Assembly: GCF_010977575.1 (NCBI RefSeq)
Contig: NZ_CP048812.1
Span: 4,092,001-4,156,000, forward strand
Direction of reading: 5' to 3'
From: Halomonas socia
GTDB taxonomy: Bacteria > Pseudomonadota > Gammaproteobacteria > Pseudomonadales > Halomonadaceae
Length of the DNA: 64,000 nucleotides
The notes below the pieces were generated by a model. It was not told the DNA's origin and made no database searches. It saw only the letters and a list, made by a program, of their open reading frames with translations. Below are positions 8,051-18,566 of this stretch, one piece after another. How positions within the stretch are numbered: position 1 is the first letter of the stretch; each line of letters begins with the position of its first letter. A program made the position numbers and the translations under genes.

Positions 8051-9262
8051 CTACACCAGGGCGTCGAGGCCGCGGGCGAGGTCGACCTTGAGGTCGTCGA
8101 TGTCTTCGAGGCCGACGGCGACGCGGATCAGGCCGTCGCTGATGCCGGCGGCGGCTTTCTGCTCTTCGGAGAGGCGGCCGTGGGTGGTGGTGCCGGGGTG
8201 GGTGATGGTGGTCTTGACGTCACCCAGGTTGCCGGTGATCGACATCACCCGGGTGGCATCGATCACCGACCAGGCGGCCTCACGCGCACTCTTGCCGCTG
8301 ACCGGGGCCACTTCCAGGCCGAGCACGGCACCGTAGCCCTGCTGCTGGCGGCTGGCCAGCACGTGCTGGGGGTGGCTCTCGAGGCCGCTATAGTAGACGC
8401 GGCTCACCCCTGGATGCGCCTCGAGCCAGCGCGCCAGGGCAATGGCGTTCTCGCAGTGGGCGCGCATGCGCAGGTTGAGGGTCTCGAGGCCCTTGAGGAA
8501 GATCCAGGCGTTGAACGGGCTCATGCAGGGCCCGCAGGTGCGCACCACGCCGAACAGCTCCTCGAGCTCCTTGTCACGACCCACCACCGCCCCGCCGATG
8601 GCGCGGCCCTGGCCGTCGAGGTACTTGGTAGCGGAGTGGATGACCAGGTCGGCGCCCAGCTCGATGGGCTTCTGCAGCGCCGGGGTCAAAAAGCAGTTGT
8701 CGATGGCCAGCAGCGCATCGTGGCGGTGAGCGATCTCGGCCAGCGCCTGGATGTCGACCACCTCGGAGAGCGGATTCGACGGCGTCTCGGCGAACAGCAG
8801 CCGGGTCGCCGGGGTGATTGCCGCCTCCCAGGCCTCGAGGTCGGAGAGTTCGACGTAGCGGGTGACGATGCCGAACTTGCCGAGGTACTTGTCGAACAGG
8901 CTGACGGTGGAGCCGAACAGCGAGCGCGAGGCGACGATCTCATCGCCGGCCTGGAGCAGCGCCAGGGCGGTGGAGAGGATCGCCGACATGCCGGAGCTGG
9001 TGGCCACGCAGCGCTCGCCGCCTTCCATCACCGCCAGGCGCTGCTCGAAGTTGCGCACCGTGGGATTGGTGAAGCGCGAGTAGATATTGCCCGGCTCTTC
9101 GCCGCCGAACTTGCGCGCGGCCTCGGCGGCGCTGCCGTAGACGAAGCTGGAGGTCGGGAAGATCGGCTCGCCGTGCTCCTGCTCGTGGGTACGAGCATGA
9201 CCGGCGCGGATCGCCTGGGTGGCCAGCGCCCAGTCGCGCTGGTTGGAGTTGTCAGTCGTCAT
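8051..9262 (-). CDS. metZ: O-succinylhomoserine sulfhydrylase
   Basis: Cytoplasmic PLP enzyme of the Cys/Met metabolism family that makes homocysteine from O-succinylhomoserine and sulfide. The PLP-binding lysine lies in [10 protein letters not shown]; upstream SSGMSAI and YSRFTNPT boxes and the C-terminal GLEDIDDL are typical. The reading frame extends upstream, but [11 protein letters not shown] (9262) gives the normal N-terminus and about 403 residues. The start overlaps the end of purF by 11 bases, which indicates one transcript in the conserved purF-metZ order. The family also includes cystathionine synthases and lyases; gene order after purF favours MetZ. Confidence 0.92.
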   Translation of the reverse strand: MTTDNSNQRDWALATQAIRAGHARTHEQEHGEPIFPTSSFVYGSAAEAARKFGGEEPGNIYSRFTNPTVRNFEQRLAVMEGGERCVATSSGMSAILSTALALLQAGDEIVASRSLFGSTVSLFDKYLGKFGIVTRYVELSDLEAWEAAITPATRLLFAETPSNPLSEVVDIQALAEIAHRHDALLAIDNCFLTPALQKPIELGADLVIHSATKYLDGQGRAIGGAVVGRDKELEELFGVVRTCGPCMSPFNAWIFLKGLETLNLRMRAHCENAIALARWLEAHPGVSRVYYSGLESHPQHVLASRQQQGYGAVLGLEVAPVSGKSAREAAWSVIDATRVMSITGNLGDVKTTITHPGTTTHGRLSEEQKAAAGISDGLIRVAVGLEDIDDLKVDLARGLDALV

Positions 9263-10772
9263 CAAGGTCATCCTGATTGTGCATGCCGACCAGGGCGTGG
9301 TCGCTGACGTTCTGGATCTTGGCGCTATCGTTGCGCGAGGCCTCGAGCCGGGCCAGGTAGGCGTCGTCGATATCGCCGGTGATGTACTGGCCATCGAATA
9401 CCGAGCAGTCGAACTGCTCGAGGGCCGGGTTGACCTCGCGGCAGGCGTCGCGCAGGTCGTCGAGGTCCTGATAGAAGATGCGGTCGGCGCCGATCAGCTC
9501 GCCGACCTCGGCCTCGCTGCGACCGTGGGCAATCAGCTCGTTGGCCGCCGGCATGTCGATCCCATAGACATTAGGGTAGCGCACCGGCGGCGCGGCGGAG
9601 GCAAAATAGACCTTGCTGGCACCGGCCTCGCGAGCCATCTGGATGATCTGCTTGCAGGTGGTGCCGCGCACGATGGAGTCGTCGACCAGCAGCACGTTCT
9701 TGCCCTTGAACTCGATGTCGATGGCGTTGAGCTTCTGGCGTACCGATTTCTTGCGCTGGGTCTGTCCCGGCATGATGAAGGTACGACCGATGTAGCGGTT
9801 CTTCATGAAGCCTTCGCGGTAGGTCACGCCGAGATGCTGGGCGAGCTCCAGCGCCGAGGTGCGCGAGGTATCAGGGATCGGGATCACCACGTCGATGTCG
9901 TGCTCGGGCCACTCGTGCTGGATGCGGTCGCCGAGCTTGCGACCCATCTGCATGCGCGTGCCGTAGACGTAGGCGCCGTCGAGGATCGAGTCGGGCCGCG
10001 CCAGGTAGACGTGCTCGAAGATGCACGGCGCGAGGATCGGCTTGTCGGCGCACTGCTGGGTGTGGATATTGCCGCGCATGTCGACGAAGATCGCCTCGCC
10101 GGGGGCGAGGTCGCGGTGCAGCTCGAAGCCGCCGACGTCCAGCGCCACCGACTCGGAGGCGATCATCACGTCCTGGTGGCCGCCTTCGTCGCGGGTGCCG
10201 AACACCACTGGGCGGATGCCCTGAGGGTCGCGGAAGGCGACCATGCCGAAGCCGTTGATGATCGCCACCGCGGCGTAGCCGCCCTTGCAGCGGCGGTGCA
10301 CGCGGCGCACGGCGTCGAAGATGTCTTCGGGCTCGAGATGGTGGCCCTGCTTGCCCAGCTCGTGGGCGAAGACGTTGAGCAGCACCTCGGAGTCGGAGCT
10401 GGTGTTGATGTGGCGCAGGTCGGTGGAGAACAGCTCCTGCTTGAGCTGGTCGGAGTTGGTCAGGTTGCCGTTGTGGGCCAGCGAGATGCCGTAGGGCGAG
10501 TTGACGTAGAACGGCTGCGACTCCGCCTCGCTGGACGAGCCGGCGGTGGGATAGCGCACGTGGCCGATGCCCAGGTTGCCCTTGAGGCGCGCCATGTGGC
10601 GGGTATGGAAGACGTCGCGCACCAGTCCGTTGCTCTTGCGCAGCAGGAAGCGGTCTTCATGCCATGTCATCATCCCGGCGGCATCCTGGCCACGGTGCTG
10701 AAGGACTGTCAGTGCATCATAGATGCCCTGGTTGACCGCCTGGTTGGCCATCAGGCCCACGATACCGCACAT
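9252..10772 (-). CDS. purF: Amidophosphoribosyltransferase
   Basis: First committed step of purine synthesis: PRPP plus glutamine gives 5-phosphoribosylamine. The N-terminal class II glutaminase domain has the catalytic Cys directly after Met ([10 protein letters not shown]), and the PRTase domain has the PRPP loop [14 protein letters not shown] near residue 363. The chosen start at 10772 has a strong ribosome site (GAGGAAAG) and leaves Cys2 exposed, as the mechanism requires; the longer upstream frame would bury it. About 506 residues, normal length. It lies between cvpA and metZ, the usual order. Confidence 0.96.
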   Translation of the reverse strand: MCGIVGLMANQAVNQGIYDALTVLQHRGQDAAGMMTWHEDRFLLRKSNGLVRDVFHTRHMARLKGNLGIGHVRYPTAGSSSEAESQPFYVNSPYGISLAHNGNLTNSDQLKQELFSTDLRHINTSSDSEVLLNVFAHELGKQGHHLEPEDIFDAVRRVHRRCKGGYAAVAIINGFGMVAFRDPQGIRPVVFGTRDEGGHQDVMIASESVALDVGGFELHRDLAPGEAIFVDMRGNIHTQQCADKPILAPCIFEHVYLARPDSILDGAYVYGTRMQMGRKLGDRIQHEWPEHDIDVVIPIPDTSRTSALELAQHLGVTYREGFMKNRYIGRTFIMPGQTQRKKSVRQKLNAIDIEFKGKNVLLVDDSIVRGTTCKQIIQMAREAGASKVYFASAAPPVRYPNVYGIDMPAANELIAHGRSEAEVGELIGADRIFYQDLDDLRDACREVNPALEQFDCSVFDGQYITGDIDDAYLARLEASRNDSAKIQNVSDHALVGMHNQDDLDDD

Positions 10773-10836
10773 TCCACTTTCCTCGCTGCACTGTTGCTTA
10801 TGGCCGGCATGGCCAGCCTTGTAGGATATGAGAGCG

Positions 10837-11439
10837 CTACTGGGCGGCCGGTGCCCCGCCCTGCCCGTCGGGTTCGTCGAGCATGTCGTTCTCGTCATTG
10901 CCATCACCGAAGCCGGGTAGCGAGATATTGCGCCACGCCTCGGTGCGCTCCGGATCGCGCTGCTCCCAGGCCTCGACCTGGCTGATCACCCAGCTGCGCA
11001 GCTCCTCGAAGGTGGGCCGCAGTTCGGCATCGCGCCACGCCTCGAGCTGCGACAGCGGGGTCAGCGAGATCAGTACCGTGACCAGCACCAGGATCGCCGC
11101 GCCGCGCAGTACACCGAATCCAGCCCCCGCCACGCGGTTGAAGAAGCCCATGCCGACCCACTCCACCGCGGCGTGCACGGCGCGGATCACCAATCCGCAG
11201 ATCATGATCACCACGAAGATGACCAGGATGAACGATAGCACCAGCCGGCCGTCGGCGTTGTCGATCAGCCCGCTGAGCATGTCGGCCACCGGCTCGGCGA
11301 ACATCCGCGCGGCGACCAGCGCGATGATCCAGGCCGCCAGGCCCAGGCCCTCGCGGATCAGGCCGCGCATGAAGCCGGCCAGCATCGAAATCGCCAGCAC
11401 CGCCAGGAACACCATGTCCAGCCAGGTGAGACTCATCAC
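10837..11439 (-). CDS. cvpA: Colicin V production family membrane protein
   Basis: 200 residues with four hydrophobic helices in the first 130 ([20 protein letters not shown], then [26 protein letters not shown] and [12 protein letters not shown]), the usual CvpA layout, and a polar acidic C-terminus. An inner-membrane protein named for a role in colicin V production; its general function is unclear. It overlaps dedD by 4 bases (ATGA) and precedes purF by 64 bases, the conserved dedD-cvpA-purF arrangement. Confidence 0.93.
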   Translation of the reverse strand: MMSLTWLDMVFLAVLAISMLAGFMRGLIREGLGLAAWIIALVAARMFAEPVADMLSGLIDNADGRLVLSFILVIFVVIMICGLVIRAVHAAVEWVGMGFFNRVAGAGFGVLRGAAILVLVTVLISLTPLSQLEAWRDAELRPTFEELRSWVISQVEAWEQRDPERTEAWRNISLPGFGDGNDENDMLDEPDGQGGAPAAQ

Positions 11440-12101
11440 TCCTCCCGCACCCGGATCAGCAGCCCCTGGATATTGGCGCGCTCCTGAAGTTCGGTGCGCG
11501 CCTGCTCGCCGTCACTGGAACTGGCGAAGGGGCCCACGTAGACGCTGGTCATGTCGTTGTCGCGGGCGCGGCGATAGGCGCTGAAGCCCTGCTCGTTGAG
11601 CTGGGCCTCGAGGCGTTCGGCGTTGCCTGCCTCGCCGAAGCTACCGACCTGCACTGCCCACTCGCCGCCCTGGGCGGCCGCGGTGGGCGACGACTGCTCG
11701 GGCTCGGTTTCTGGCTCTGGCTCCGGCTCCGGCTCGCTGGGTGCCTGGGCCGACTCGGCCAGTTCGGCGATCGGATCGCTGACCTCGGGCTCGGCCGGGG
11801 TCGGCTCGTCGAGATCGCCGGGCTCGTCGCGAGTCACCGGATCGGTGGCCTCGACCACCTGCTCGACGTCGATTTCCGGTGGCTCCTCGATCTCGCCGGA
11901 ACCCGGCGTGGAGAGGCTCGCCGGCGGCGTCGGCTCGTCGACCGGGGTGCGCTGCACGTCGATGGGCTGCTCGATGGTCAATACCGGCGCCGGGCGCTCC
12001 TCGCGGGTCGTCGGCGCATCGAACAGCATCGGCACGAAGATCACCCCCAGGGCGACGATGATCACCGCCCCACTGATGCGTTCACGCATGCCGTATTTCA
12101 T
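11436..12101 (-). CDS. dedD: SPOR-domain cell-division protein DedD
   Basis: 221 residues: one N-terminal membrane anchor (SGAVIIVALGVIFVPMLF, residues 10-27), a long acidic Pro/Glu-rich linker with PEPEPEPETEPE repeats (about residues 40-145), and a C-terminal SPOR domain (WAVQVGSFGEAGNAERLEAQL onward) that binds denuded peptidoglycan at the septum. DedD helps constrict the cell. Overlaps of 4 bases with both folC and cvpA indicate translational coupling in one operon. Confidence 0.92.
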   Translation of the reverse strand: MKYGMRERISGAVIIVALGVIFVPMLFDAPTTREERPAPVLTIEQPIDVQRTPVDEPTPPASLSTPGSGEIEEPPEIDVEQVVEATDPVTRDEPGDLDEPTPAEPEVSDPIAELAESAQAPSEPEPEPEPETEPEQSSPTAAAQGGEWAVQVGSFGEAGNAERLEAQLNEQGFSAYRRARDNDMTSVYVGPFASSSDGEQARTELQERANIQGLLIRVREE

Positions 12102-13480
12102 GCTGATCCCTCCTTATGCCTGGTGCTGGCGTCCTCTGCCACAGGCGGTTGGGCTACCACAGGTGATTCGATGAGGCGCCCGGCCTGCCACTCGGCCAGC
12201 GCCTCGGCCACGGTAAAGAACGAGCCGCACACTAGCACCTGGTCGTCGGCGCCGAGGCGCCCATTGAGCCAGGCCACGCCGGCGGCAACGCTGTCGGCGC
12301 AGTGCGCCAGCGGCTGGCCGGTGGCGGCGAGGGTCTCGGCCAGCGCCGCGGCGCTGCGCGCCCGCTCTCCCTCGAGGCTCACCGTGACCCAGGCGTCGAT
12401 CTGCCCGGCCAGTTCAACGACCACGCCGCTGGCGTCCTTGTCGGCGAGCATGCCGAACAGCGCGTAGCGAGTGCCGGCGCAGCCGCGGGCGGCTAGCCGC
12501 CTGGCCACATAATGGGCCGCATGCGGGTTATGCGCCACATCCAGGCACCAGTTGCCGAGCCACTGCATGCGCCCGGCCAGCTGCACCTGGGCAAGGCCCT
12601 GGCGGCAGCGCTCGACGTCGAGCGCGACGCCCGCCAGCGCCAGCGCCTGAAGCGCACTGGCGGCATTGTCCAGCGGCAGACCCGGGTCGGGCAAGTGGTC
12701 AAGTGTCAGGGTATCGTCGGCGACCTGTTCCGGCACGCTCCCTTGCCACTGCCAGTGACCGCCGGCATCGGGCTCGCTGCGGGTGATCTGCTCGCCCAGT
12801 GCGAACAGCGGCACGCCGAGGGCCTCGGCGTGCTGGCGCACACTGGCCGGCAGCGCCGTGCTGCCCAGCACCGCCGGGCGCCCGGCGCGCATGATGCCGG
12901 CCTTCTCGCGGCCGATTTGCTCGATATCGGTGCCCAGGAAGGCGGCATGGTCCTGGGCCACGGTGGTCACCACCGCGACGTCGGCGGCGAGGATATTCAC
13001 CGCGTCCAGGCGCCCGCCCAGGCCCACTTCGAGAATCGCCAGCTGCGGAGAGCGCTGGGCGATGCTGTGCAGCGCAGCCAGGGTGCCGGCTTCGAAGTAG
13101 GTCAGGCTGATCGGCTCGCCGGCCAGACGCGCCGTCTCGACGGCGACGATGCCGGCGATCAGGGTGTCGTCGTCGGCTTCAATGCCGTCGAGGCGCAGGC
13201 GTTCGTTGTAGCGCAGCAGATGCGGCGAGGTGTAGGTGGCGGTGGTCAAGCCGTGGGCGCGGGCCAGCGCCTCGAGCATGGCCACCGTGGAGCCCTTGCC
13301 GTTGGTGCCGGCAACACTGATCACGCGCCCGGCGATGGGAGCATCCAGCAGCCCCATGCGCTCGGCCACCGCGGCCACGCGCTCGAGCCCAAGCTCGATG
13401 CTGACCGGGTGCTGCTGCTCGAGGCGCGCCAGCCAGCCCGCCAGATCGGTGGGCAGTGCGGTGCTATCCGGCGAACTCAT
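12098..13480 (-). CDS. folC: Dihydrofolate synthase / folylpolyglutamate synthase
   Basis: Mur-ligase-type ATP-dependent enzyme that makes dihydrofolate and adds glutamates to folates. The P-loop is VAGTNGKGSTVAML near residue 50, followed by YTSPHL and EVGLGGRLDAVN, which mark FolC. I choose ATG 13480 (MSSPDST), which has GGAG six bases upstream; a TTG at 13495 that overlaps the accD stop would add five residues. About 460 residues, slightly long with a non-conserved tail. Conserved neighbours accD and dedD. Confidence 0.94.
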   Translation of the reverse strand: MSSPDSTALPTDLAGWLARLEQQHPVSIELGLERVAAVAERMGLLDAPIAGRVISVAGTNGKGSTVAMLEALARAHGLTTATYTSPHLLRYNERLRLDGIEADDDTLIAGIVAVETARLAGEPISLTYFEAGTLAALHSIAQRSPQLAILEVGLGGRLDAVNILAADVAVVTTVAQDHAAFLGTDIEQIGREKAGIMRAGRPAVLGSTALPASVRQHAEALGVPLFALGEQITRSEPDAGGHWQWQGSVPEQVADDTLTLDHLPDPGLPLDNAASALQALALAGVALDVERCRQGLAQVQLAGRMQWLGNWCLDVAHNPHAAHYVARRLAARGCAGTRYALFGMLADKDASGVVVELAGQIDAWVTVSLEGERARSAAALAETLAATGQPLAHCADSVAAGVAWLNGRLGADDQVLVCGSFFTVAEALAEWQAGRLIESPVVAQPPVAEDASTRHKEGSA

Positions 13481-13491
13481 GGGGCGCTCCG

Positions 13492-14472
13492 TCAACGCGG
13501 CTCCTGGCCGTCATCCTCGACGGGCTGCTCGAGCGGCTCGTCGGCATCGCTGGCCTCGGCCGGCTGCTCGGCGAAGTCGACCAGGTCGGGCTCGCGCTCC
13601 TCGGGCATGCCGCTGACCGGCAAGTGGGTCAGCTTGCGCAGTACCGCGCCGAGACGCTCACGCATCTCGCTGCGGTGGACGATCATGTCCACGGCGCCGT
13701 GTTCGAGCAGGAACTCGCTGCGCTGGAAGCCTTCCGGCAGCTTCTCGCGCACGGTCTGCTCGATGACCCGCGGCCCGGCGAAACCGATCAGCGCGTTGGG
13801 CTCGGCGACATTGAGGTCGCCAAGCATGGCCAGCGACGCCGAGACGCCGCCATAGACCGGATCGGTAAGCACCGAGATATAGGGAATGCCGGCCTGCTTG
13901 AGCTTCTCCAGCGCCGCCGAAGTCTTGGCCATCTGCATCAGTGAGAACAGCGCTTCCTGCATGCGCGCGCCGCCGGACGCCGAGAAGCACACCAGCGGGA
14001 TGCCTTCCTCCAGCGCAGCAGTCGCCGCACGCACGAACTTCTCGCCGACGATGGCGCCCATCGAGCCGCCCATGAAGGTGAACTCGAACGACACCGCGAC
14101 GATCGGCATGCCGTCCAGGGTACCGCGCATGGCGATCAGCGCATCGTTCTCGTCGGTGCTCTTCTGGGCTGCAGCGAGGCGGTCCTTGTACTTCTTGGAG
14201 TCGCGAAACTTGAGGCGATCCACCGGCATCAGGTCGGCGGCGATCTCTTCGCGGCCCTCCTTGTCGAGGAACCAGTCGAGGCGCTTGCGGGCGGTCAGCC
14301 GCAGATGATGGTCGCACTTGGGGCAGACGTTGTGGTGTTTCTCGAGTTCGGGCAGGTAGAGCACTGCCTCGCACTTGGGGCACTTGCGCCACAGCCCGTC
14401 GGGCACGCTGGCGCGTCGGTCCTTGCGCTGGATACGGCCCATCGAGGGCACGATCTTGTCTAGCCAGCTCAT
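13492..14472 (-). CDS. accD: Acetyl-CoA carboxylase carboxyltransferase subunit beta
   Basis: 326 residues. Transfers the carboxyl group from biotin to acetyl-CoA as a complex with AccA, the first step of fatty-acid synthesis. An N-terminal zinc ribbon (CPKC at about 29-32 and CPKC at 48-51) precedes the crotonase-like fold with GGARMQEA and [11 protein letters not shown]. The C-terminal 35 residues are acidic and non-conserved, a common extension in halophiles. It lies after trpA as in many gammaproteobacteria. Confidence 0.96.
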   Translation of the reverse strand: MSWLDKIVPSMGRIQRKDRRASVPDGLWRKCPKCEAVLYLPELEKHHNVCPKCDHHLRLTARKRLDWFLDKEGREEIAADLMPVDRLKFRDSKKYKDRLAAAQKSTDENDALIAMRGTLDGMPIVAVSFEFTFMGGSMGAIVGEKFVRAATAALEEGIPLVCFSASGGARMQEALFSLMQMAKTSAALEKLKQAGIPYISVLTDPVYGGVSASLAMLGDLNVAEPNALIGFAGPRVIEQTVREKLPEGFQRSEFLLEHGAVDMIVHRSEMRERLGAVLRKLTHLPVSGMPEEREPDLVDFAEQPAEASDADEPLEQPVEDDGQEPR

Positions 14473-14534
14473 GTCAGAATGCTTCCCGTATGCTGAGTCA
14501 TAGAGTCATCACTTTGTGGCGCTGTGGCGCTCGC

Positions 14535-15338
14535 TCAAGCGTCCATGGCGCGGCGCATCTCGCCGAGCACGGCCTTGAGCTGCGGCGCGATGGAGGCTGG
14601 GTTGTCGGCGCTGTCGGCGATGCGGTTGACCAGCGCCGAGCCGACGATCACGCCGTCGGCGACCTGGGCCACCGCCGCCGCCGAGGCGCCGTCGCGAATG
14701 CCGAAGCCGACGCACAGCGGCAGCTCGGTCATCTCGCGCAGCGGCGCCAGATGGCTGGCGACGTCCTCGGCGTTGAGGCTGGCCGAGCCGGTCACGCCCT
14801 TGAGCGAGACATAGTAAAGATAGCCTTCGCCATGGGCGCATATTGTAGCGGCCCGGGCGTTGGAGGTGGTAGGGGCAACCAGGAAGATCGACGCCAGGCC
14901 GCGCGCCTTGAGCACCGGCCCGAACTCCTCGGCCTCTTCCGGGGGCATGTCGACGGTCAGCACGCCGTCGACGCCGACATCACTGGCGACATCGGCGAAG
15001 CGCTCGTAGCCGATGCGCTCGATCGGATTGAGATAGCCCATCAGCACCACCGGGGTGGTGGTGTCGGTGCGGCGGAACTCGCGCACCATGTCGAGCAGGT
15101 CGACCAGCCGGGTGCCCTTGGAAAGGGCTCGCTCGCAGGCCTTCTGGATCACCGGGCCATCGGCCATGGGGTCGGAGAACGGCACGCCGAGCTCGATGAT
15201 GTCGGCACCGGCCTCGACCAGGGCATGCATGAAGCCCACCGTGTGCTCGGGGCCCGGATCACCGGCGGTAATATAGGGGATCAGGGCTTTGCGGCCCTGC
15301 GCCTTGAGCTCGGCGAAGCGTTGATCGATACGGTTCAT
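14535..15338 (-). CDS. trpA: Tryptophan synthase alpha subunit
   Basis: 267 residues, a TIM barrel that cleaves indole-3-glycerol phosphate and passes indole to TrpB. The catalytic Glu and Asp lie in ELGVPFSDP and [13 protein letters not shown], with the phosphate-binding GFGIRD loop near the end. It lies 9 bases after trpB, so the two are co-transcribed and would assemble as the alpha2-beta2 complex. Confidence 0.97.
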   Translation of the reverse strand: MNRIDQRFAELKAQGRKALIPYITAGDPGPEHTVGFMHALVEAGADIIELGVPFSDPMADGPVIQKACERALSKGTRLVDLLDMVREFRRTDTTTPVVLMGYLNPIERIGYERFADVASDVGVDGVLTVDMPPEEAEEFGPVLKARGLASIFLVAPTTSNARAATICAHGEGYLYYVSLKGVTGSASLNAEDVASHLAPLREMTELPLCVGFGIRDGASAAAVAQVADGVIVGSALVNRIADSADNPASIAPQLKAVLGEMRRAMDA

Positions 15339-15347
15339 CGCGGGTCC

Positions 15348-16562
15348 TTAGAATTCAATGCCGTCGAGCTGGGCCACCGTCATGATGTCCTTGTCGCCGC
15401 GACCGGAGAGGTTGATCACGATGTGCTGGTCGCGGCGCATGGTCGGCGCCAGCACCTTGGCGTAGGCCAGGGCGTGGGCCGACTCCAGCGCCGGTATGAT
15501 ACCTTCCATATGGGTCAGCTCGCGGAACGCCTCGAGCACCTGCTGGTCGTTGGCGGCGACGTAGTTGACGCGCCCGACGTCCTTCCACAGGGCGTGCTCG
15601 GGGCCGACGCCGGGATAGTCGAGCCCGGCGGAGATCGAGTGGGTGTCGGAGACCTGGCCGGCTTCGTCGGACATCAGGTAGGTACGGTTGCCGTGCAGCA
15701 CCCCGCGCGGCGCGTTGGAGGCCAGCGGCGCGGCGTGGCGCCCGGTTTCGACGCCGTCACCGCCGGCCTCGACGCCATACATGGCGACCTCGTCGTCCTC
15801 GACGAACGGATAGAACAGGCCCATGGCGTTGGAGCCGCCGCCGACGCAGGCGATCAGCGCGTCCGGCAGCCGGCCGATCTGCTCCAGCGACTGGCGGCGC
15901 GCCTCGCGACCGGCCACGGCGTTGAAGTCGCGCACCAGCAGCGGGTACGGATGCGGGCCGGCCACGGTACCGATGATGTAGAAGGTGTCATCGACGTTGG
16001 TCACCCAGTCGCGCAGCGCTTCGTTCATGGCGTCCTTGAGGGTCCGGGTACCAGACTCCACCGGTACCACCTTGGCGCCCAGCAGGTGCATGCGGTAGAC
16101 GTTGAGCTTCTGGCGCTGGACGTCCTCGGCGCCCATGTAGACCTCGCACTTGAGGCCCAGGCGTGCCGCCACGGTGGCGGTGGCCACGCCGTGCTGGCCG
16201 GCGCCGGTCTCGGCGATCACCCGCGGCTTGCCGCTCTTCTTGGCCAGCAGCGCCTGGCCCACGGTGTTGTTGACCTTGTGTGCGCCGGTGTGATTGAGGT
16301 CCTCGCGCTTGAGCCAGATCTGTGCACCGCCCAGTGACTCCGACCAGCGTTTGGCATGATACAGCGGCGACGGCCGCCCCACGAAGTGGGCCAGATCATA
16401 GTCGAATTCCGCCTGGAAATCGGGATCGTCACGCAGCGCGGCGTAGTTCTTCTCGAGTTCATCCAGGGCGAAGCTCAACGTTTCCGAAACGAACCGGCCG
16501 CCGTAGGGGCCGAAATGGCCGCGCGCATCGGGCAGTCGGGTCAGGTCGCTGAACTTGGTCAC
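15348..16562 (-). CDS. trpB: Tryptophan synthase beta subunit
   Basis: PLP enzyme that joins indole and serine to give tryptophan. The PLP lysine lies in HTGAHKVNN, the phosphate-binding glycines in [10 protein letters not shown], and the N-terminus [11 protein letters not shown] is typical. Two GTG codons can start it: 16571, or 16562, which has GAGG at the better distance; I use 16562. Its usual upstream partner trpF is here 4.9 kb away because the RiPP locus 16668-21466 lies between them. The 100-base gap before it contains a small hairpin (ATCGCA/TGCGAT, 16612-16628). Confidence 0.96.
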   Translation of the reverse strand: MTKFSDLTRLPDARGHFGPYGGRFVSETLSFALDELEKNYAALRDDPDFQAEFDYDLAHFVGRPSPLYHAKRWSESLGGAQIWLKREDLNHTGAHKVNNTVGQALLAKKSGKPRVIAETGAGQHGVATATVAARLGLKCEVYMGAEDVQRQKLNVYRMHLLGAKVVPVESGTRTLKDAMNEALRDWVTNVDDTFYIIGTVAGPHPYPLLVRDFNAVAGREARRQSLEQIGRLPDALIACVGGGSNAMGLFYPFVEDDEVAMYGVEAGGDGVETGRHAAPLASNAPRGVLHGNRTYLMSDEAGQVSDTHSISAGLDYPGVGPEHALWKDVGRVNYVAANDQQVLEAFRELTHMEGIIPALESAHALAYAKVLAPTMRRDQHIVINLSGRGDKDIMTVAQLDGIEF

Positions 16563-16667
16563 GAAAGACACCTCACAGGGTCACTTGGGCGGATTGGCAT
16601 ACCTGGCACGCATCGCATGGTTTGCGATACGAACCGACCCCGGAGCATAGCAGGTTTTGAACGGCTT

Positions 16668-17678
16668 TTAGAGCGTCGTCACATCATCGACGATGGCTTG
16701 ATGGACATCCGGCAGCCGCTGGTAGCCGCTCGGATAATGCAGGTGACGAACAGGCACCTGGGAGGCAATGCGCGACAGGCGCATGAAGCGGTCAACGCGA
16801 AGATCGGCGGCCGCAGGCTGGGTCGCCCCCGAAGCAAACGCCCGACCTTTGCGCTGGGTCTCGAGCAGGTGCCACAGGAAAGAGTGGCGTGCCAGGTGAA
16901 TCACGGCCTCCGAGGCCGGCACGGGAATTATCTGCGTGCAAGCATCAGGCCCCGCCTCCCGCTCGCGTGCCAGGAGATAGATCGCAGCCACCGGCAGCGG
17001 CTCGGTCTGCGCCCGGCCCAGCGCCTGCAACGGCACGCTCAACTTCGTAAATGCCGGGTGCACCAACGGGTAATCGTGCGCATCCGCAACGAAGCGCCGG
17101 AGCTGTTCCGAGGTCATCTTCAGTTGCGGAAAGCCATGCAGGCAGCGCACCCCTTGGGCAGTGATGGTCAGCGCCGAGATATCGTCGGCCAGCAATGCAA
17201 AGCCCGCCTTGACCAGCGAGGTCACCAGCGTACTCTTGCCGCCGGTACGATCCGCTGCAAACAGCACCGCTCGGCCATCTACCTCGACGGCGCCGGCGTG
17301 CAGCGCCGTGATGCCCGAGAGCTCGAGATAACAGCTGAAGACATGGCCGAGCAGGCAGACCTCGACCATGTAGTCGAGGGCGGGATCGCGCAGATGGCAG
17401 TCGATGTGCCCTGGGGTAAGCGTAAAATCCGCCACCCGCGGGAAGCGCATCACATAGCCATCGGCAACGGCATACAGCTGAACGGCCGACTCGCCGTAGT
17501 GGTTCTTGTCGGGGCTAGCGTACAGGCAGGCGTCTACTGCCAGGCTCGGTGCGTGGCATTCGACACGACAGTCAAAGCGAAGATCCGGCTCGCCGGAGGG
17601 CGCCATCGGGCTCATCGGCGTGCGAAAGCAACGCTCGGTAGACACATGCTGCCCGAAGATAAGATAGTGATAGCTCAT
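16668..17678 (-). CDS. HPr-kinase-like protein of RiPP locus A
   Basis: 336 residues resembling the HprK/PEP-carboxykinase-fold serine kinases found in lasso-peptide clusters. The P-loop reads ADRTGGKSTLVTSL (about residue 158) followed by LLADDISAL, the acidic pair that coordinates metal. In paeninodin-type systems such kinases phosphorylate the C-terminal Ser of the peptide. Here the two locus A cores end in Phe and Val, so the target may differ (an internal Ser/Thr, or another protein). It diverges strongly from the two locus B kinases. Last gene of the leftward locus, 51 bases after a precursor gene and about 100 bases before trpB. Confidence 0.75.
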   Translation of the reverse strand: MSYHYLIFGQHVSTERCFRTPMSPMAPSGEPDLRFDCRVECHAPSLAVDACLYASPDKNHYGESAVQLYAVADGYVMRFPRVADFTLTPGHIDCHLRDPALDYMVEVCLLGHVFSCYLELSGITALHAGAVEVDGRAVLFAADRTGGKSTLVTSLVKAGFALLADDISALTITAQGVRCLHGFPQLKMTSEQLRRFVADAHDYPLVHPAFTKLSVPLQALGRAQTEPLPVAAIYLLAREREAGPDACTQIIPVPASEAVIHLARHSFLWHLLETQRKGRAFASGATQPAAADLRVDRFMRLSRIASQVPVRHLHYPSGYQRLPDVHQAIVDDVTTL

Positions 17679-17729
17679 CGTCCGGGCAGTGCGTCGCTCA
17701 CATGCTTGATGATGGCATATATGCCGATA

Positions 17730-17894
17730 TTACACAGGGGTGATGTCAGGCACCGTGCTGCCGGGTTCGTCACCAATGATATCGCGCTCCGACGTTAGGT
17801 CTGAAACGTTGCCCCACGCTTCCAACTTTGGCGCAGTGTAACGCTCTCGCGGCGAGCGTAGCTGCTCAGTCTCATCGCTATGCTGCTGAACCAT
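17730..17894 (-). CDS. Lasso-type precursor peptide, locus A, second
   Basis: 54 residues from ATG 17894, preceded by AAGGGA at a good distance; a longer in-frame start at 17951 is less likely. The leader RYTAPKLEAWGNVSDLT has the Y-x2-P-x5-G-x5-T spacing shared by all five precursors in this window. With Thr at leader position -2 the core would be ERDIIGDEPG then STVPDITPV (19 residues), offering Asp7 or Glu8 as ring acceptor. A Glu at core position 1 is unusual, so the cut site is less certain here than in the other four. It lies between the PqqD-like gene and the kinase. Confidence 0.65.
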   Translation of the reverse strand: MVQQHSDETEQLRSPRERYTAPKLEAWGNVSDLTSERDIIGDEPGSTVPDITPV

Positions 17895-17963
17895 AATGGG
17901 ATCCCTTGTCGCTGTGTACGAACCAGACATGATGACTACATATTGATACATTCCAGCGTGCTG

Positions 17964-18566
17964 TCAAGCACCAATCTCATCTGCCGCTATCCCGTGAGAC
18001 ACCAAGGACGAGATAAAACCTTCAAAATCATCCAGCAGGAGTTGTCGATCGACCGAATAGTATCGTTGCAGCTCTGCCACCGCTGCATCCAACGTGTCAC
18101 ACGTCACGGCGGCGCGCCACATTACGGCAGCAGAGCCATCGAGACAGAAGCAGGTGGCCTCAGCCTCCCCCGCATGCGGCATCAGCGCTACGGCTACTCG
18201 CCCTTCAACTTCGACCGAGAGCACGCGGTCTGACAAGCACAGGTATCCATGGGGGGTGTCGCAGATACTGATACGTTCGCTAGTCAGTGCTGCCGATCTG
18301 CGATGGCGATGAGCTAGGCAGAGACGTGCAGGCAGCAAGCGCCAACCGGCCTCGAAGCGCTGGACGTCGGCATTCCAGTACTTCGTCTGGGGCTCACTCC
18401 ATGCAAAAGCAAAGTGTGGGAGAACTCCTATCCAGTAGCCGTACTCCCCCATCTGCGACGCTCGCTGGCTGAGCCACTCAGCATAGCCCCCGCCCAAGCG
18501 CTGCGGCCCAAGATCCTCTAGACTCTCTGCACTCAAACAGTCGCGAACACTCTTTTCACGAGTCAT
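17964..18566 (-). CDS. PqqD-like RiPP recognition protein with N-terminal extension
   Basis: 200 residues. The C-terminal about 90 residues look like a PqqD/RRE domain (FCLDGSAAVMWRAAV, then LQRYYSVDRQLLLDDFEGFI and SSLVSHGI), the fold that binds RiPP leader peptides. The N-terminal 100 residues (with YWIGVLPHFAFAWSEP) match nothing I recognise and contain no Cys-His-Asp protease signature. The ATG overlaps the stop of the phosphoribosyltransferase-like gene by 4 bases, which suggests the two proteins act together. Probable B1 partner of the cyclase at 19577-21466, delivering the leader to the modifying enzymes. Confidence 0.7.
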   Translation of the reverse strand: MTREKSVRDCLSAESLEDLGPQRLGGGYAEWLSQRASQMGEYGYWIGVLPHFAFAWSEPQTKYWNADVQRFEAGWRLLPARLCLAHRHRRSAALTSERISICDTPHGYLCLSDRVLSVEVEGRVAVALMPHAGEAEATCFCLDGSAAVMWRAAVTCDTLDAAVAELQRYYSVDRQLLLDDFEGFISSLVSHGIAADEIGA

